Assembly: GCA_021648365.1 (NCBI GenBank)
Contig: JAKISY010000017.1
Location: 1 to 58,532 of the forward strand
Origin: Verrucomicrobiales bacterium
Lineage (GTDB): Bacteria > Verrucomicrobiota > Verrucomicrobiia > Verrucomicrobiales > DEV007
Direction: 5' to 3'
Length of the DNA: 58,532 nt
Shown here: positions 1 to 9,223 of the stretch, piece after piece
Position numbering within the stretch: the first letter of the stretch is position 1
Layout of the letters: each line of letters opens with the position of its first letter
The notes under the pieces: model-generated
Told to the model about the DNA's origin: nothing
Databases searched by the model: none
Seen by the model: the letters and a program-made list of their open reading frames with translations, nothing else
Program-made: the position numbers and the translations under genes

Positions 1-583
1 GATTATAGCCAAATGCTGACAATTCATTTTTCTGACCTTCAAAATAACTGCTTGTTACATCATAGAGATATATATTGATGGGTTTATTTTCTTTGTGTTG
101 AAATTTATATATTTTATTTTCAATGTGTTGTTGTTTAGTTTCCAACAATGACAGGTTTGCGTAACATTCATCAAGAGTTGGTATTGGCATTTTTAACACT
201 TCTTGGACGGCATTGAGCTTTGCCCAATTGCCAATAGCACGTTGAGAACCGTTATTGAGAATTCGGGCAATGATTTGTAGTAATGTTGTTTTTCCATAGG
301 CTGTTCGTGCTAAGGCGTTATGTATTCCAAGTTTTTTACAGATTTCATTCATCACATAAATGCCGCCAAATGATTTGCCTTGGGTGTATTGAAAATCTTT
401 AAAGTCGGTGATTTGTTTGTTTTTCAAACCAGCTTCTAGTGCCACAACCAAGTTTTTGGGCCATTTTGTTAAGACAGCAACGGTTTGTCTCTTTTGTTTT
501 CCGTTTTCACGATAGCTTCGTGCCAGGATGATTGAGGTGTAGGTTTTGCCGTTTTGTTTTCTATTTATTCTTTGAATATACAC
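1..583 (-). CDS. IS1634-family (DDE) transposase, N-terminal part, runs off the window
   Basis: An open frame runs leftward from a GTG at 583 to the window edge without a stop (about 194 codons). An in-frame TAG lies just upstream, so GTG is the likely start. The start reads VYIQRINRKQNGKTYTSIIL, as in IS1634-type transposases. Near the window edge it reads YDVTSSYFEG followed by NELSAFGYN, the block around the first catalytic Asp of this family. The other catalytic residues lie outside the window. It belongs to the AT-rich block of the left edge. I could not locate the terminal inverted repeat with confidence; it should lie between 584 and about 720, next to the neighbouring gene's stop at 731. 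Confidence 0.8.
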   Translation of the reverse strand, partial: MYIQRINRKQNGKTYTSIILARSYRENGKQKRQTVAVLTKWPKNLVVALEAGLKNKQITDFKDFQYTQGKSFGGIYVMNEICKKLGIHNALARTAYGKTTLLQIIARILNNGSQRAIGNWAKLNAVQEVLKMPIPTLDECYANLSLLETKQQHIENKIYKFQHKENKPINIYLYDVTSSYFEGQKNELSAFGYN

Positions 584-730
584 TTGCGTACCAACGTTTT
601 TCTTAAAAACCTATTATATCAAATATATTGAAATAATGCAAGAATTATTAATTTTATACCTTGCGTACAAAATCATTGACAAATACCCATATTTGTTATA
701 GGTGGCAACAGTTTGCGGGGATTTAATGGA

Positions 731-3289
731 CTAAACTTCCGTTACAATACTTACACCCTCTTGTATTGGGCTGGTCGGATCATCAATTTTAGCTGCTTCA
801 ACTCCTGTTGGCACAAATTCTAAGCAAGTATCACCATCTGAATCATTGATAAACGGGGCATTTGGAAATCCATTATCTGTTACTGGGAAACTTGAATTTG
901 TTAATAGCAAATATTGTATTAAGTGGCGAGCTTCATGAATTATTGTTTCCGATAGTTCCAAGTTTGTATTTTTTCGGTGTTTCAAATTACAAAAAGGACT
1001 CATAAAAATACTCCCACCATCAGGAGGATAATTAGTAAATCCACTTTGTAGCGTGAAAGGAGTTACACCACAAGAAAGCACTATTGGGCCTAGTGAATTT
1101 ATATCATTGCTGTCTTTATAGAACATATTAATGCGTTTAACAAATCCTGCCGTTTGACCCACCAAACCACCTTGAAGTTTGTACTTGTCTACACTATCCC
1201 AACTTTGTTTTTCCAACCAATCCGGCATTTGAGGGTCATTAGTTTGACCTAAGTTATTGGAAACCTCTAAATCACTATCTTTCACCCATTGCTCAACTTC
1301 AAAATCTTTAGTAGAATCATTCTCTAAAGAAGGCAGGCCTTCAAATTCAAAATTTATTTTTGCTTTCTCAGGGACGTCATCTACATTGTTCGGTTCTCCA
1401 ACAATATTTGATACAGAATCCATTGAAATTGCACCAATACCTTTACTAATATTTACATTTTTTGGCAACTTACTTGCTTCGTCTTCACCATTATAATATT
1501 CAGTTGCAGAATCTTCTTTAATCTTTATTTTCCCAGAATAGTCTTCAATTGTTTTCCCTGCTTTTTCTGGATGACTAGAAGGATATTTCACGTCAATTAT
1601 TAAATTAGTTCGTTCAGCATAATATTGGTCATTATTAATACCAATAAGTTCAAAAGATCCATTTTCATGTTCTTCATCTTCTTTAATTTCCACAACAGGT
1701 AAGAATATTTCAACTTTTATCACATCACTAACACCTGGATTACAGTTGTCACAAAAAACTTCAACTTTAACAAAATAGGTTCCAAAAGTACTAAAATCAT
1801 GTGTTGTAATCAATGGACGAAGATTAGAATCTTGCAAACCTTCAAATGTCCACTTTGATGTAGCTTGCCCTTGCCCACAACCTTCACTTAACTTTGCAAC
1901 AAAAGATACTTCTGTACCTTCATTTTCAAACAATTTCCACAACTCATCTTCCTCACCATCTGCTTTGAGAACAACTTCACATCCACAAGATTGACCAGTA
2001 GATTTATTCATGCCATTTTCACATTCAGCATCATTTGGTGGAATTGGCGGAGGTCCACCACCCCAACCAGCCTTAGTAATGCCAGAGTTTGGATTAGTCA
2101 CCAAGGTACTACCATCTTCACTAATAGTCCCCAAACCCATAGGAACAAAAAATGCCATATCATGATCCCATTGTACTATAGGAACGATGGTTCCGGGGTT
2201 TAATCCATCAACATTGGGGATGTGTACTTCTATGGGTGGATCAAATCTTGTACCTGTTGGTTGGATAGTCCAACCTGTTGCCATGAATCTGCCGGCTGTT
2301 CCTGGTGGTACCATTGGTAGGCGATCATTGTGTACTGGACTGACTACTAATTCTCCTTCGGTACTACCATCGGGGAAGGTCACACTGCCCGCTTTGACTA
2401 TCATCTTGAAGCCTTCAAAATTGGGGATGGTAAGGGTGACATCTGTGTTGCCACCAACTGTTGATGCGTTTTCTAGGTGTACGGGTGGTAGATAGATTGG
2501 GTGGGGCAGTTGGTTGGTTTGGCCTTGAATTATTGCGGTCTCAAAATGTAGGGCTGGGTATTCTATTAGTGCTCCATTTTGTACCACTTGTACGTCTCTG
2601 CCATCGACAAATAGGTCGATTTTGCCTGTGGGGACTTGGCTGGGGAATTCGAAGTAGCCATTATCGTCGCTGATGGCTGTTAGGTTGGTTCTTCCGATGG
2701 AGAAGGTTATGCCTGCCAGTGGTATGCCTATGTGGTCCATTACTACGCCGGTTAGTTGGGTTGGACCATCTTGGCGTTGTAGGGCGATGATGTTGAAACG
2801 TGCTGTGCCAATTAGTGTGTTGCTTGTTGGGTCTTGTGTTTGTGTTTGTGCGGTTATGACTATGTTGCTGGGGTTTGTGCCTATGTATGGGCGTGTGCTG
2901 GCTTGGCCTTTGTTGTCGGTTATGGTTTCTATAATTTGGTCACTTTGCAGTTGCCCGCCAATGCTTGAGTTGGTTTTGAAGTGGGCATCGCCTCCGGTTA
3001 TGGTGAATATGACTGGGGTATTGGCCAGTGGGTTGTGGTTTTCATCTGATACTACTACGGTTAGGGCTTCAACTGGTTGGCTGTTGGTTTGGGCGTATTG
3101 GGTGCCTGAGGCTCCTTCGATTTGGGCTTTTGCAGCAGCGCCTGTTTGGGTTGTGGCGGTGAAGTATACATCTTCGGCCATGGTTGGGTTGTAGGCTCTT
3201 ATAAGGTTGTTTGCTAGTCCTGCTTGGGTGCCTAGTGTTAGCCACACTTGGGCTTGTCCGCTGTTGTTGGTGTTTATAATTTCATCCAA
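731..3289 (-). CDS. Big-1 (Ig-like) / HExxH metallopeptidase-like protein, truncated at its 5' end
   Basis: The frame encodes 852 residues with no signal peptide. It opens with a TTG directly preceded by an in-frame TAA, and the first residues (NNSGQAQVWLTLGTQAGLA) look like the end of a bacterial Ig-like Big-1 domain. A second Big-1-like unit follows (about 60-170), then a carboxypeptidase-regulatory-like domain (about 180-235), then long beta-rich segments with a Cys-rich patch near 430-520. HEARH at about residue 785 is an HExxH zinc motif within IIHEARHLIQYLL. I infer that the real protein was larger and secreted and that its 5' part has been lost. Composition is AT-rich, unlike the chromosome to the right. 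The substrate is unknown, and the metallopeptidase call rests on this one motif. Confidence 0.6.
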   Translation of the reverse strand: MDEIINTNNSGQAQVWLTLGTQAGLANNLIRAYNPTMAEDVYFTATTQTGAAAKAQIEGASGTQYAQTNSQPVEALTVVVSDENHNPLANTPVIFTITGGDAHFKTNSSIGGQLQSDQIIETITDNKGQASTRPYIGTNPSNIVITAQTQTQDPTSNTLIGTARFNIIALQRQDGPTQLTGVVMDHIGIPLAGITFSIGRTNLTAISDDNGYFEFPSQVPTGKIDLFVDGRDVQVVQNGALIEYPALHFETAIIQGQTNQLPHPIYLPPVHLENASTVGGNTDVTLTIPNFEGFKMIVKAGSVTFPDGSTEGELVVSPVHNDRLPMVPPGTAGRFMATGWTIQPTGTRFDPPIEVHIPNVDGLNPGTIVPIVQWDHDMAFFVPMGLGTISEDGSTLVTNPNSGITKAGWGGGPPPIPPNDAECENGMNKSTGQSCGCEVVLKADGEEDELWKLFENEGTEVSFVAKLSEGCGQGQATSKWTFEGLQDSNLRPLITTHDFSTFGTYFVKVEVFCDNCNPGVSDVIKVEIFLPVVEIKEDEEHENGSFELIGINNDQYYAERTNLIIDVKYPSSHPEKAGKTIEDYSGKIKIKEDSATEYYNGEDEASKLPKNVNISKGIGAISMDSVSNIVGEPNNVDDVPEKAKINFEFEGLPSLENDSTKDFEVEQWVKDSDLEVSNNLGQTNDPQMPDWLEKQSWDSVDKYKLQGGLVGQTAGFVKRINMFYKDSNDINSLGPIVLSCGVTPFTLQSGFTNYPPDGGSIFMSPFCNLKHRKNTNLELSETIIHEARHLIQYLLLTNSSFPVTDNGFPNAPFINDSDGDTCLEFVPTGVEAAKIDDPTSPIQEGVSIVTEV

Positions 3290-3300
3290 TTATCGGTATA

Positions 3301-3603
3301 TTAAAACTTTTCTATAAATTCTTGGCAATATTTCTTTTGTACTAGAATCAACCCCCATTCTTTGCTTGGTACATCTAAATTCATCATACCTTCTAAATTT
3401 TTAGTTTTTGTTAATGTGTATTTAGTTCCTGCTTTTTTAAGCTTTGATACAATTTCAGCAGGGGATTTTGCACCTGCTATTAACGGGTCACTTTTTGAGA
3501 ATTCTGCTAAGTCATAGCAACCACCATGTCTGCCCATTGCGTACCATTGTTCTGCTGAACAACTTGATAAGGATATTGTCAGTATTAGAATTAACTTTTT
3601 CAT
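3301..3603 (-). CDS. Small putative lipoprotein
   Basis: This is a 100-residue protein starting at an ATG. Its first 15 residues are a lipoprotein signal: a hydrophobic stretch ending in LSSC, so Cys15 would be the lipidated residue after signal peptidase II cleavage. The mature part (SAEQWYAMGRHGGCYDLAEF and a Lys-rich tail) matches no family I recognise. It lies 11 bp upstream of the truncated Big-1 fragment and 16 bp downstream of the vWA gene on the same strand, so the three could be co-transcribed. Because the neighbours are broken, it may simply be a passenger of the same AT-rich island. Confidence 0.65.
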   Translation of the reverse strand: MKKLILILTISLSSCSAEQWYAMGRHGGCYDLAEFSKSDPLIAGAKSPAEIVSKLKKAGTKYTLTKTKNLEGMMNLDVPSKEWGLILVQKKYCQEFIEKF

Positions 3604-3619
3604 TGTTTTTCTCTATAGA

Positions 3620-5335
3620 TTATTCAAAACTATTTTTAAATAAATTTTCCGATCTAATAATTAAATTTGCTACTTTGTAATTATTGTTGTTTTCATCATT
3701 TGTATCTTCAACGATTATCATTATTTCATCTGTTGAACCAACTATTGCATCTGCTGGAATTGATACAGAGATTGGAACTGTTACCGTTTGTCCTGCTGGA
3801 ACTATAATTTGACTTTGAACTGTAATTGGATAGTTTTGTTGAGAGTTTGTATTTATTGCATAGGTTGTTGTGACTGTACTTCTATTAGTAATGTGTATAT
3901 TAAAGGTTTTATTTTCGGCTTTGACTCCATAGAGTTCGTAAGAAAGAAAGCCAAACCTTTCATCGAAAGAAAGTTTTACCTTGGTTGGCTTAAGGCTTAA
4001 AGGAATCTCTCTTTGAAATTGTGAACTATTTAAAGTGCCTTCTAATTTTATATTAAAATTTACATTGGGAACTATAATTGATGCTTGATAAGATTTGGTG
4101 CTGTTTTCAATTAGAGTTAATACTGGTTCTGAAAGCACCGTTTGATTTTCACTTAATAGTTTTAAAGTTAGTGTATCTGGGACTTTTGTTAAATGCACTC
4201 TTAATAACAATTCATTTCCAGCAATTGGGTTTCCATCTATTGGTATAAAGGGAACTTGACGAATATTTAATGGTGCCTCTTTTAACAAGTTTAATCCTGC
4301 AATACTAAAATCAGTTTGGGCATAGGCTCTCACTAAATAAGTTGATGTGCCATTTGATAAAGATACTTTCCAATCTCCTTGTGTTGGTGAATCTATTGTG
4401 TATGTGACTATTGTGCTTAAATTATTAACGGTGACATCGGCATCTGACTCTAAAACAATATTTCCATTGGGTCTTGATAGTGTGATTGTTGGTAATGCAG
4501 CTTCATTTATGGTTTTTATTATTATCATTGTTTTACCAGTAGACATTGAGCTATCCACTTGTAAGATATGTTCTGTTGTAGATATTGAATCTACAGGAAG
4601 TTTTTGAGAATAAATTATCTCAGTATCAGTTTCAGACATAAAAAGCGTAATAGGTATAACTTTATCCAACTCATGTTTGTTTACATTGAAATTCAAACCT
4701 CCTGTATTTTCAGCTACTTTTTGATATACCTCTGCTGCAGAGTTTTTAAATTCCAACATTTGTTCTTTTGTGAATATTTTATTATTTTTTTGGTTATATA
4801 CAGGGGTAAAACCGATTGCATTTTTTCTCGTATCTACTTCGCATCCTTCTGTTTTTATAAGATTAACGGAAATGCTTTTATCACGTGCTTTAAGAGTATA
4901 ATAGTTAAACAGACCTTCATTATTTGAAGGGGCATCAGTATGAATAAATATACTTCTTGGAGTAGGGACTAATAAATTTGGGCTTGATGAAAAATAATTT
5001 ATGGCAGAGCCTAATGCTTTAGCTGATGATTCTGGACAGGCATCTCCCCCATAGGCCACCAAATCATTGATTTTATCCTTGAGTGTTAATAGATCTGAAT
5101 TAGTACACACAAAATCGGATTCTATTTGATCTTCTTCTTCATCCTTAAAAGTAATTAATCCAAGTGTTGGAGCTTCTGTATTTCCAGAAGAAGTCGCTAT
5201 GGCTATATAATCTATGAGATTTTCCTTTATATCTACAATATCTTCTTCCATACTTCCTGTGGTATCAATGACATACATTCTACGTATTTGCTCATTTTTG
5301 AGCATCTTTTTGATTGTTGTAGGCAAGCGATTCAC
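3620..5335 (-). CDS. von Willebrand factor A domain protein, probably 5'-truncated
   Basis: The frame encodes 571 residues. VIDTTGSM at about residues 22-29 is a MIDAS metal-binding motif (DxTxS type), and later Thr/Asp positions (IHTDAPSN) complete a vWA domain spanning about 15-230. The rest is beta-rich, with NEW3-like segments near the C-terminus (VPAGQTVTVPISVSIP). Members of this family are normally exported, but no signal peptide is present here. The first codons (5292-5335) overlap the end of an ExeA-type ATPase pseudogene in another frame. The simplest reading is a recombination joint near 5300-5315 that removed the original N-terminus. The composition is AT-rich, as in the neighbours to the left. 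Confidence 0.65.
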   Translation of the reverse strand: MNRLPTTIKKMLKNEQIRRMYVIDTTGSMEEDIVDIKENLIDYIAIATSSGNTEAPTLGLITFKDEEEDQIESDFVCTNSDLLTLKDKINDLVAYGGDACPESSAKALGSAINYFSSSPNLLVPTPRSIFIHTDAPSNNEGLFNYYTLKARDKSISVNLIKTEGCEVDTRKNAIGFTPVYNQKNNKIFTKEQMLEFKNSAAEVYQKVAENTGGLNFNVNKHELDKVIPITLFMSETDTEIIYSQKLPVDSISTTEHILQVDSSMSTGKTMIIIKTINEAALPTITLSRPNGNIVLESDADVTVNNLSTIVTYTIDSPTQGDWKVSLSNGTSTYLVRAYAQTDFSIAGLNLLKEAPLNIRQVPFIPIDGNPIAGNELLLRVHLTKVPDTLTLKLLSENQTVLSEPVLTLIENSTKSYQASIIVPNVNFNIKLEGTLNSSQFQREIPLSLKPTKVKLSFDERFGFLSYELYGVKAENKTFNIHITNRSTVTTTYAINTNSQQNYPITVQSQIIVPAGQTVTVPISVSIPADAIVGSTDEIMIIVEDTNDENNNNYKVANLIIRSENLFKNSFE

Positions 5336-5986
5336 GTGGCTCTTGTTGTTGGTTATGTCGCCAGTGCGGTTGCAACAGCACGGCGTTGACTTGTTTGGTG
5401 TCGATGATTTTAGTGCTATCTCGCACGGCTTCGATCATAGCTTCGATGCAGAGGTTTTTCACAGCTCGCAGGGTTCCCTCTGAGCTGCGTGCTATGAGGT
5501 GCTGCGCGGCATCGGTGAAGGTGCTGTGTGGTAATCCTACCAAATCGAGCTGGCTGTGAATGAAGGTGTTGATGCCTTCGGGGGCGAGTCGCTCGACGGT
5601 GGCGGAGTAGGAATCGAGCGAAGCGAGATAGACTGCCCGCAGGGCAGCCCGCTAGGGGGCGAAGCATCAAATGCGACTGCGGACGTCTTCGTTGACTCTG
5701 AGTTGCAGAGTGGTGTTGAAGTCGGGTTGTGCAAGTAGCACGAGGTTGTGATTTTTAGAAAAGTCCTCTAGTAGCAGTCGCAGCTTGCGCAGTGCGTCTA
5801 TGTGTTGATGATGGCGTTTTTGAGCACGGTCTTGCCAGTGCCGGGTTCGCCGAGGATGACGCAAAGCCCTCCTTGTTGGCTGTGCACTTTGAGGGTGTCA
5901 AAGTGGCGCTGTTGGTGCTCCATCAAAGGGGTGTTTTTGGTGGTGGTGAATGGATTGGAGCTGAGTCCGAAGTGTGCTCTTATCAT
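5292..5986 (-). pseudogene. ExeA/TniB-like AAA ATPase (transposition helper), broken in at least three places
   Basis: Three frames read in order give an ExeA-family ATPase. The N-terminus (MIRAHFGLSSNPFTTTKNTP) carries the Walker A motif GEPGTGKT, up to about 5800. The next piece is DALRKLRLLLEDFSKNHNLV to VNEDVRSRI, ending in TGA near 5667. The last piece is APEGINTFIHSQLDLVGLPH to the end (PHWRHNQQQ). Between AIINT and DALRK some 55-60 residues that include Walker B are missing, and a GC-rich palindromic insert interrupts the gene at about 5611-5669. Such ATPases normally accompany a DDE integrase in Verrucomicrobiota and Proteobacteria elements; no integrase is recognisable nearby. Clearly non-functional. 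Confidence 0.8.
5611..5669. repeat. GC-rich palindromic insert inside the ExeA pseudogene
   Basis: About 59 bp interrupt the ATPase reading between SRI and SYSATVERLAPEG. The insert contains imperfect inverted repeats such as CTGCCCGCAGGGCAG and CGAGCGAAGCG, and it introduces stop codons. It resembles REP-like mobile palindromes. The boundaries are judged only from where family-like protein sequence resumes. Confidence 0.5.
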
Positions 5987-6386
5987 GATATATTTTGTCG
6001 ATGCTAACGTAAAAGAACTTACTGCGAGTGGATCGGATTTTTTTGATCAAAGCAGGCGATACTGTTGAGGTGCGGCTGCGTGATATCGACCATGAACCTC
6101 CCGCATTCCCAACGCAGGTAGCCACTTTGTAGTGCTGTGATTCGACGCAGCTTTTGTGAGTGAACACTGGGCAAGCGTAAAAAACCTTGAGGTGATACGA
6201 ACGTAATAAAGTTGATTCATTGAGAAAAAATGAGGCGCATTAAATGCTCTCATTTTTCGCTCAGTTTGACAGTGGCTCGGGTTCTGCTATTGTTGCGCTT
6301 TATTTTGGAACGTCTCCGAATAATGGGGGAAAAATCTGAGTTCGAAATCAAGGGCGTTTCAGCAATCACACATACAACAAAGTAAT
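5987..6386. other. Intergenic region upstream of ppdK
   Basis: No convincing gene is present. Short minus-strand frames (6047-6253 and others) have no recognisable family and may be eroded remains of the mobile element that carried the ExeA ATPase. The right part should hold the ppdK promoter. Confidence 0.5.
6266..6293 (+). promoter_or_regulatory. Candidate sigma-70-type promoter of ppdK
   Basis: A consensus TTGACA (6266-6271) is followed after 16 bases by TATTGT (6288-6293), a weak -10 box. The distance to the ppdK start is about 95 bases. Predicted by eye only. Confidence 0.35.
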
Positions 6387-9170
6387 ATGGCTACTACTAA
6401 GAAAAAAGCTGCTCCAAAAAAACGGGCAGCAGCTAAACGCGCTCCGGCTAAACGTCGGGCAGGAAAAAAATACGTCTATAACTTCGGAGGTAAAACTTCT
6501 GAAGGTGATGGTTCACAAAAAGCTCTGCTTGGAGGCAAAGGCGCCAACCTTGCTGAAATGTCTCGCATCGGTTTACCTGTGCCTGCCGGCTTCACATTGA
6601 GCACTGAGGTCTGCACTTATTTTTATGACAACGGTCAGAAATACCCAGCTTCACTGACGAAAGAAATCGATGCCGCTTTGGCAGCGACGGAAAAAGTGAT
6701 GGGCAAAAAATTCGGTGATTTGAAAAACCCGCTTTTGCTTTCTGTTCGTTCTGGTGCTCGTGAGTCGATGCCAGGAATGATGGACACTATTTTGAACCTC
6801 GGCATCAATGATGAAGTGGTCGAAGCTCTTGCTGAAAAAACAGGCAATGCTAAATTCGCTTGGGATTCTTACCGTCGCTTCCTACAGATGTATGGTAGCG
6901 TGGTGATGGGTGTCGAAGCTGAAGCTGGTGAGCATCATGATCCTTACGAAGTGATCCTCGATGCAGCTAAAGAAAAAGCTGGTGTCAAAATCGATAGTGG
7001 GTTGAAAGTCGCAGACCTTCAGGACGTGGTAGCGAAGTTCAAAGCATTGATCAGAAAACGTGCCGGACGCGATTTCCCACAAGACCCACGCGAGCAACTC
7101 GAAGGAGCTGTCGGTGCGGTGTTCATTTCATGGGAAAACGATCGTGCGAAAGTTTATCGCCGCAAATACCATATCCCAGCTTCTTGGGGAACTGCAGTGA
7201 ACGTACAGGCGATGGTATTCGGTAATACTGGTAAAACTTCTGGAACGGGAGTGGCATTCACTCGCGACCCAGCAACGGGCGAAAACGTATTCTACGGCGA
7301 ATACTTGATCGACGCTCAGGGCGAAGATGTGGTGGCTGGTGTGCGCACACCCAAGCCGATCATCAAAATGGCAAAAGACTTGCCAGCTTCTCACAAAGAG
7401 ATTTTAAAAGTTCGCATCAAATTGGAAAAACATTTCCGTGATGTGCAGGACGTAGAGTTCACTGTCGAAGAAGGCAAGCTCTGGATGTTGCAAACTCGTA
7501 ACGGCAAACGCACTGGATTTGCTGCGGTTCACATCGCAGTGGACATGGTGAAAGAAAAATTGATCACTCCACAGGAAGCTGTCGCACGCATTCCTGCTGG
7601 AGATTTGGATCAGCTCTTGGCGCCTATTTTTGATAGCGCTGCAGAGAAAAAAGCCACACGTATTGCAAAAGGACTGCCAGCTGGACCGGGTGCTGCTTCA
7701 GGAAGAATTTACTTCCACGCTGAAGACGCAGTGAAAGCTGCTGCTAAAGGCGACAAAGTGGTGCTGACTCGGATCGAAACTTCTCCGGAAGATTTGCGCG
7801 GCATGATCGCTGCAGAAGGTATCCTCACTTCACGTGGTGGTGTTTCTTCTCACGCAGCTCTGGTGGCTCGTCAGATGGGCAAGATCTGTGTCTGTGGTGC
7901 TTCCGATCTGGTGATCGATTATGCTAAAAAGACCGTCACCGCTAATGGCGTGAAGTTGAAAGAAGGAGATTACATCTCGGTCAACGGAACTTCTGGCGCG
8001 ATCTACGCAGGTGAGCTCAAAACAGCTGATTCGGAAGTGATCCAAGCTGTTCTTGAAGGCAACAAAAAAGCGCTCAAGAGCCCTACTTACAAAAAGTATG
8101 CACAATTGATCGCTTGGGCTGACAAATTCCGCACCATGGGCATTCGCACCAACTCCGATTCTCCGGAGCAGGTTCGCAATGCAATCGCCTTTGGCGCAGA
8201 AGGCATCGGCCTTTGTCGTACCGAGCACATGTTCTTCGAAGGCAATCGCATCGATGCGGTTCGTGAGATGATCCTTGCAGGCAACGAAGAAGATCGCCGT
8301 AAAGCAGTCAAAAAATTGCTGCCTTTCCAGAAGAAAGACTTCACCGGTATCTTCGAAGCACTTGACGGTCGCCCTGCGACTATCCGCTTGCTGGATCCAC
8401 CGTTGCACGAATTCCTGCCGCACACCAAAGAGCAGCAGAAAGAGTTGGCTAAAAAACTCAAACTCAAACCTGCTGACATTCTTCGTCGCGTGGAAGAGCT
8501 GCATGAGTTCAACCCAATGCTTGGTCACCGTGGTTGTCGTTTGGGCATCGTTTACACCGAGATCACTGAAATGCAGGCCCGTGCTATTTTCGAAGCAGCA
8601 GTAGCTGTGCAGAAAAAAGGCATCAAGGTGAAACCTGAAGTGATGGTTCCATTGGTAGGCTTCGCTAAAGAGTTCGAATTGCAAAAAGCGATCATCGATC
8701 AGGTGGCAGCTGATGTGTGTAAAGAGAATGGACTGCGTAAGAGTCAGTTGAAATACCAAGTCGGTACCATGATCGAGATTCCACGCGCTTGTCTCACCGC
8801 AGACGAGATCGCTAAGACTGCTGAGTTCTTCAGCTTCGGCACCAACGATCTGACTCAGACCGGTCTCGGCATGAGCCGTGATGACAGTGCAGGTTTCCTT
8901 CCTCATTACGAAGAAGAAGACATCATCACCACCAACCCATTTGCAACCTTGGATCAAGGCGGCATTGGTAAGTTGGTAGAGATGGGAGTCAAGCTCGGAC
9001 GCAAAGCTCGCAAAAATCTCAAGATCGGCATCTGTGGAGAACACGGTGGCGATCCGAAATCAGTGCAGTTCTTCCACCGTGCAGGACTGAACTACGTCTC
9101 ATGTAGTCCCTTCCGCATCCCGATTGCCAAATTGGCAGCGGCGCAGGAAGCGCTGAAAGACAAAGCGTAA
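6387..9170 (+). CDS. ppdK: Pyruvate, phosphate dikinase with a basic N-terminal tail
   Basis: PPDK interconverts pyruvate, ATP and phosphate with PEP, AMP and diphosphate in the cytoplasm. The 927 residues include an N-terminal ATP-grasp region (LGGKGANLAEM, VRSGARESMPGMMDTILN), the phospho-histidine swivel motif GGVSSHAALVAR with His489, and the PEP/pyruvate TIM barrel with GLCRTEHMFF and a catalytic Cys883 in ICGEHGGDP. The canonical enzyme has about 875 residues. The extra part here is a tail of about 28 residues made almost only of Lys, Arg, Ala and Pro (KKKAAPKKRAAAKRAPAKRR), resembling histone-H1-like tails. No Shine-Dalgarno is seen before the ATG. A terminator follows 25 bp downstream, so the gene is monocistronic. 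Confidence 0.97.
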   Translation: MATTKKKAAPKKRAAAKRAPAKRRAGKKYVYNFGGKTSEGDGSQKALLGGKGANLAEMSRIGLPVPAGFTLSTEVCTYFYDNGQKYPASLTKEIDAALAATEKVMGKKFGDLKNPLLLSVRSGARESMPGMMDTILNLGINDEVVEALAEKTGNAKFAWDSYRRFLQMYGSVVMGVEAEAGEHHDPYEVILDAAKEKAGVKIDSGLKVADLQDVVAKFKALIRKRAGRDFPQDPREQLEGAVGAVFISWENDRAKVYRRKYHIPASWGTAVNVQAMVFGNTGKTSGTGVAFTRDPATGENVFYGEYLIDAQGEDVVAGVRTPKPIIKMAKDLPASHKEILKVRIKLEKHFRDVQDVEFTVEEGKLWMLQTRNGKRTGFAAVHIAVDMVKEKLITPQEAVARIPAGDLDQLLAPIFDSAAEKKATRIAKGLPAGPGAASGRIYFHAEDAVKAAAKGDKVVLTRIETSPEDLRGMIAAEGILTSRGGVSSHAALVARQMGKICVCGASDLVIDYAKKTVTANGVKLKEGDYISVNGTSGAIYAGELKTADSEVIQAVLEGNKKALKSPTYKKYAQLIAWADKFRTMGIRTNSDSPEQVRNAIAFGAEGIGLCRTEHMFFEGNRIDAVREMILAGNEEDRRKAVKKLLPFQKKDFTGIFEALDGRPATIRLLDPPLHEFLPHTKEQQKELAKKLKLKPADILRRVEELHEFNPMLGHRGCRLGIVYTEITEMQARAIFEAAVAVQKKGIKVKPEVMVPLVGFAKEFELQKAIIDQVAADVCKENGLRKSQLKYQVGTMIEIPRACLTADEIAKTAEFFSFGTNDLTQTGLGMSRDDSAGFLPHYEEEDIITTNPFATLDQGGIGKLVEMGVKLGRKARKNLKIGICGEHGGDPKSVQFFHRAGLNYVSCSPFRIPIAKLAAAQEALKDKA

Positions 9171-9195
9171 GCTTGGTTTTCAAAAATCAAAACGA

Positions 9196-9223
9196 AGGGC
9201 GGCCGCGAGGTCGCCCTTTTTTT
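9196..9223 (+). terminator. Rho-independent terminator of ppdK
   Basis: AGGGCGGCC and GGTCGCCCT form a 9-bp stem with one G-T pair and a GCGA loop, followed by seven T. Confidence 0.85.

Noticed and set aside
2673..3194. 173-codon plus-strand frame
   Set aside because: Shadow of the Big-1 repeats on the other strand; Val/Met/Ser-rich with no recognisable sequence.
7830..9044. 404-codon open frame antisense to ppdK
   Set aside because: It mirrors the codon structure of ppdK; composition is rich in Phe, His and Ser with no domain, a typical shadow of a strongly biased gene.
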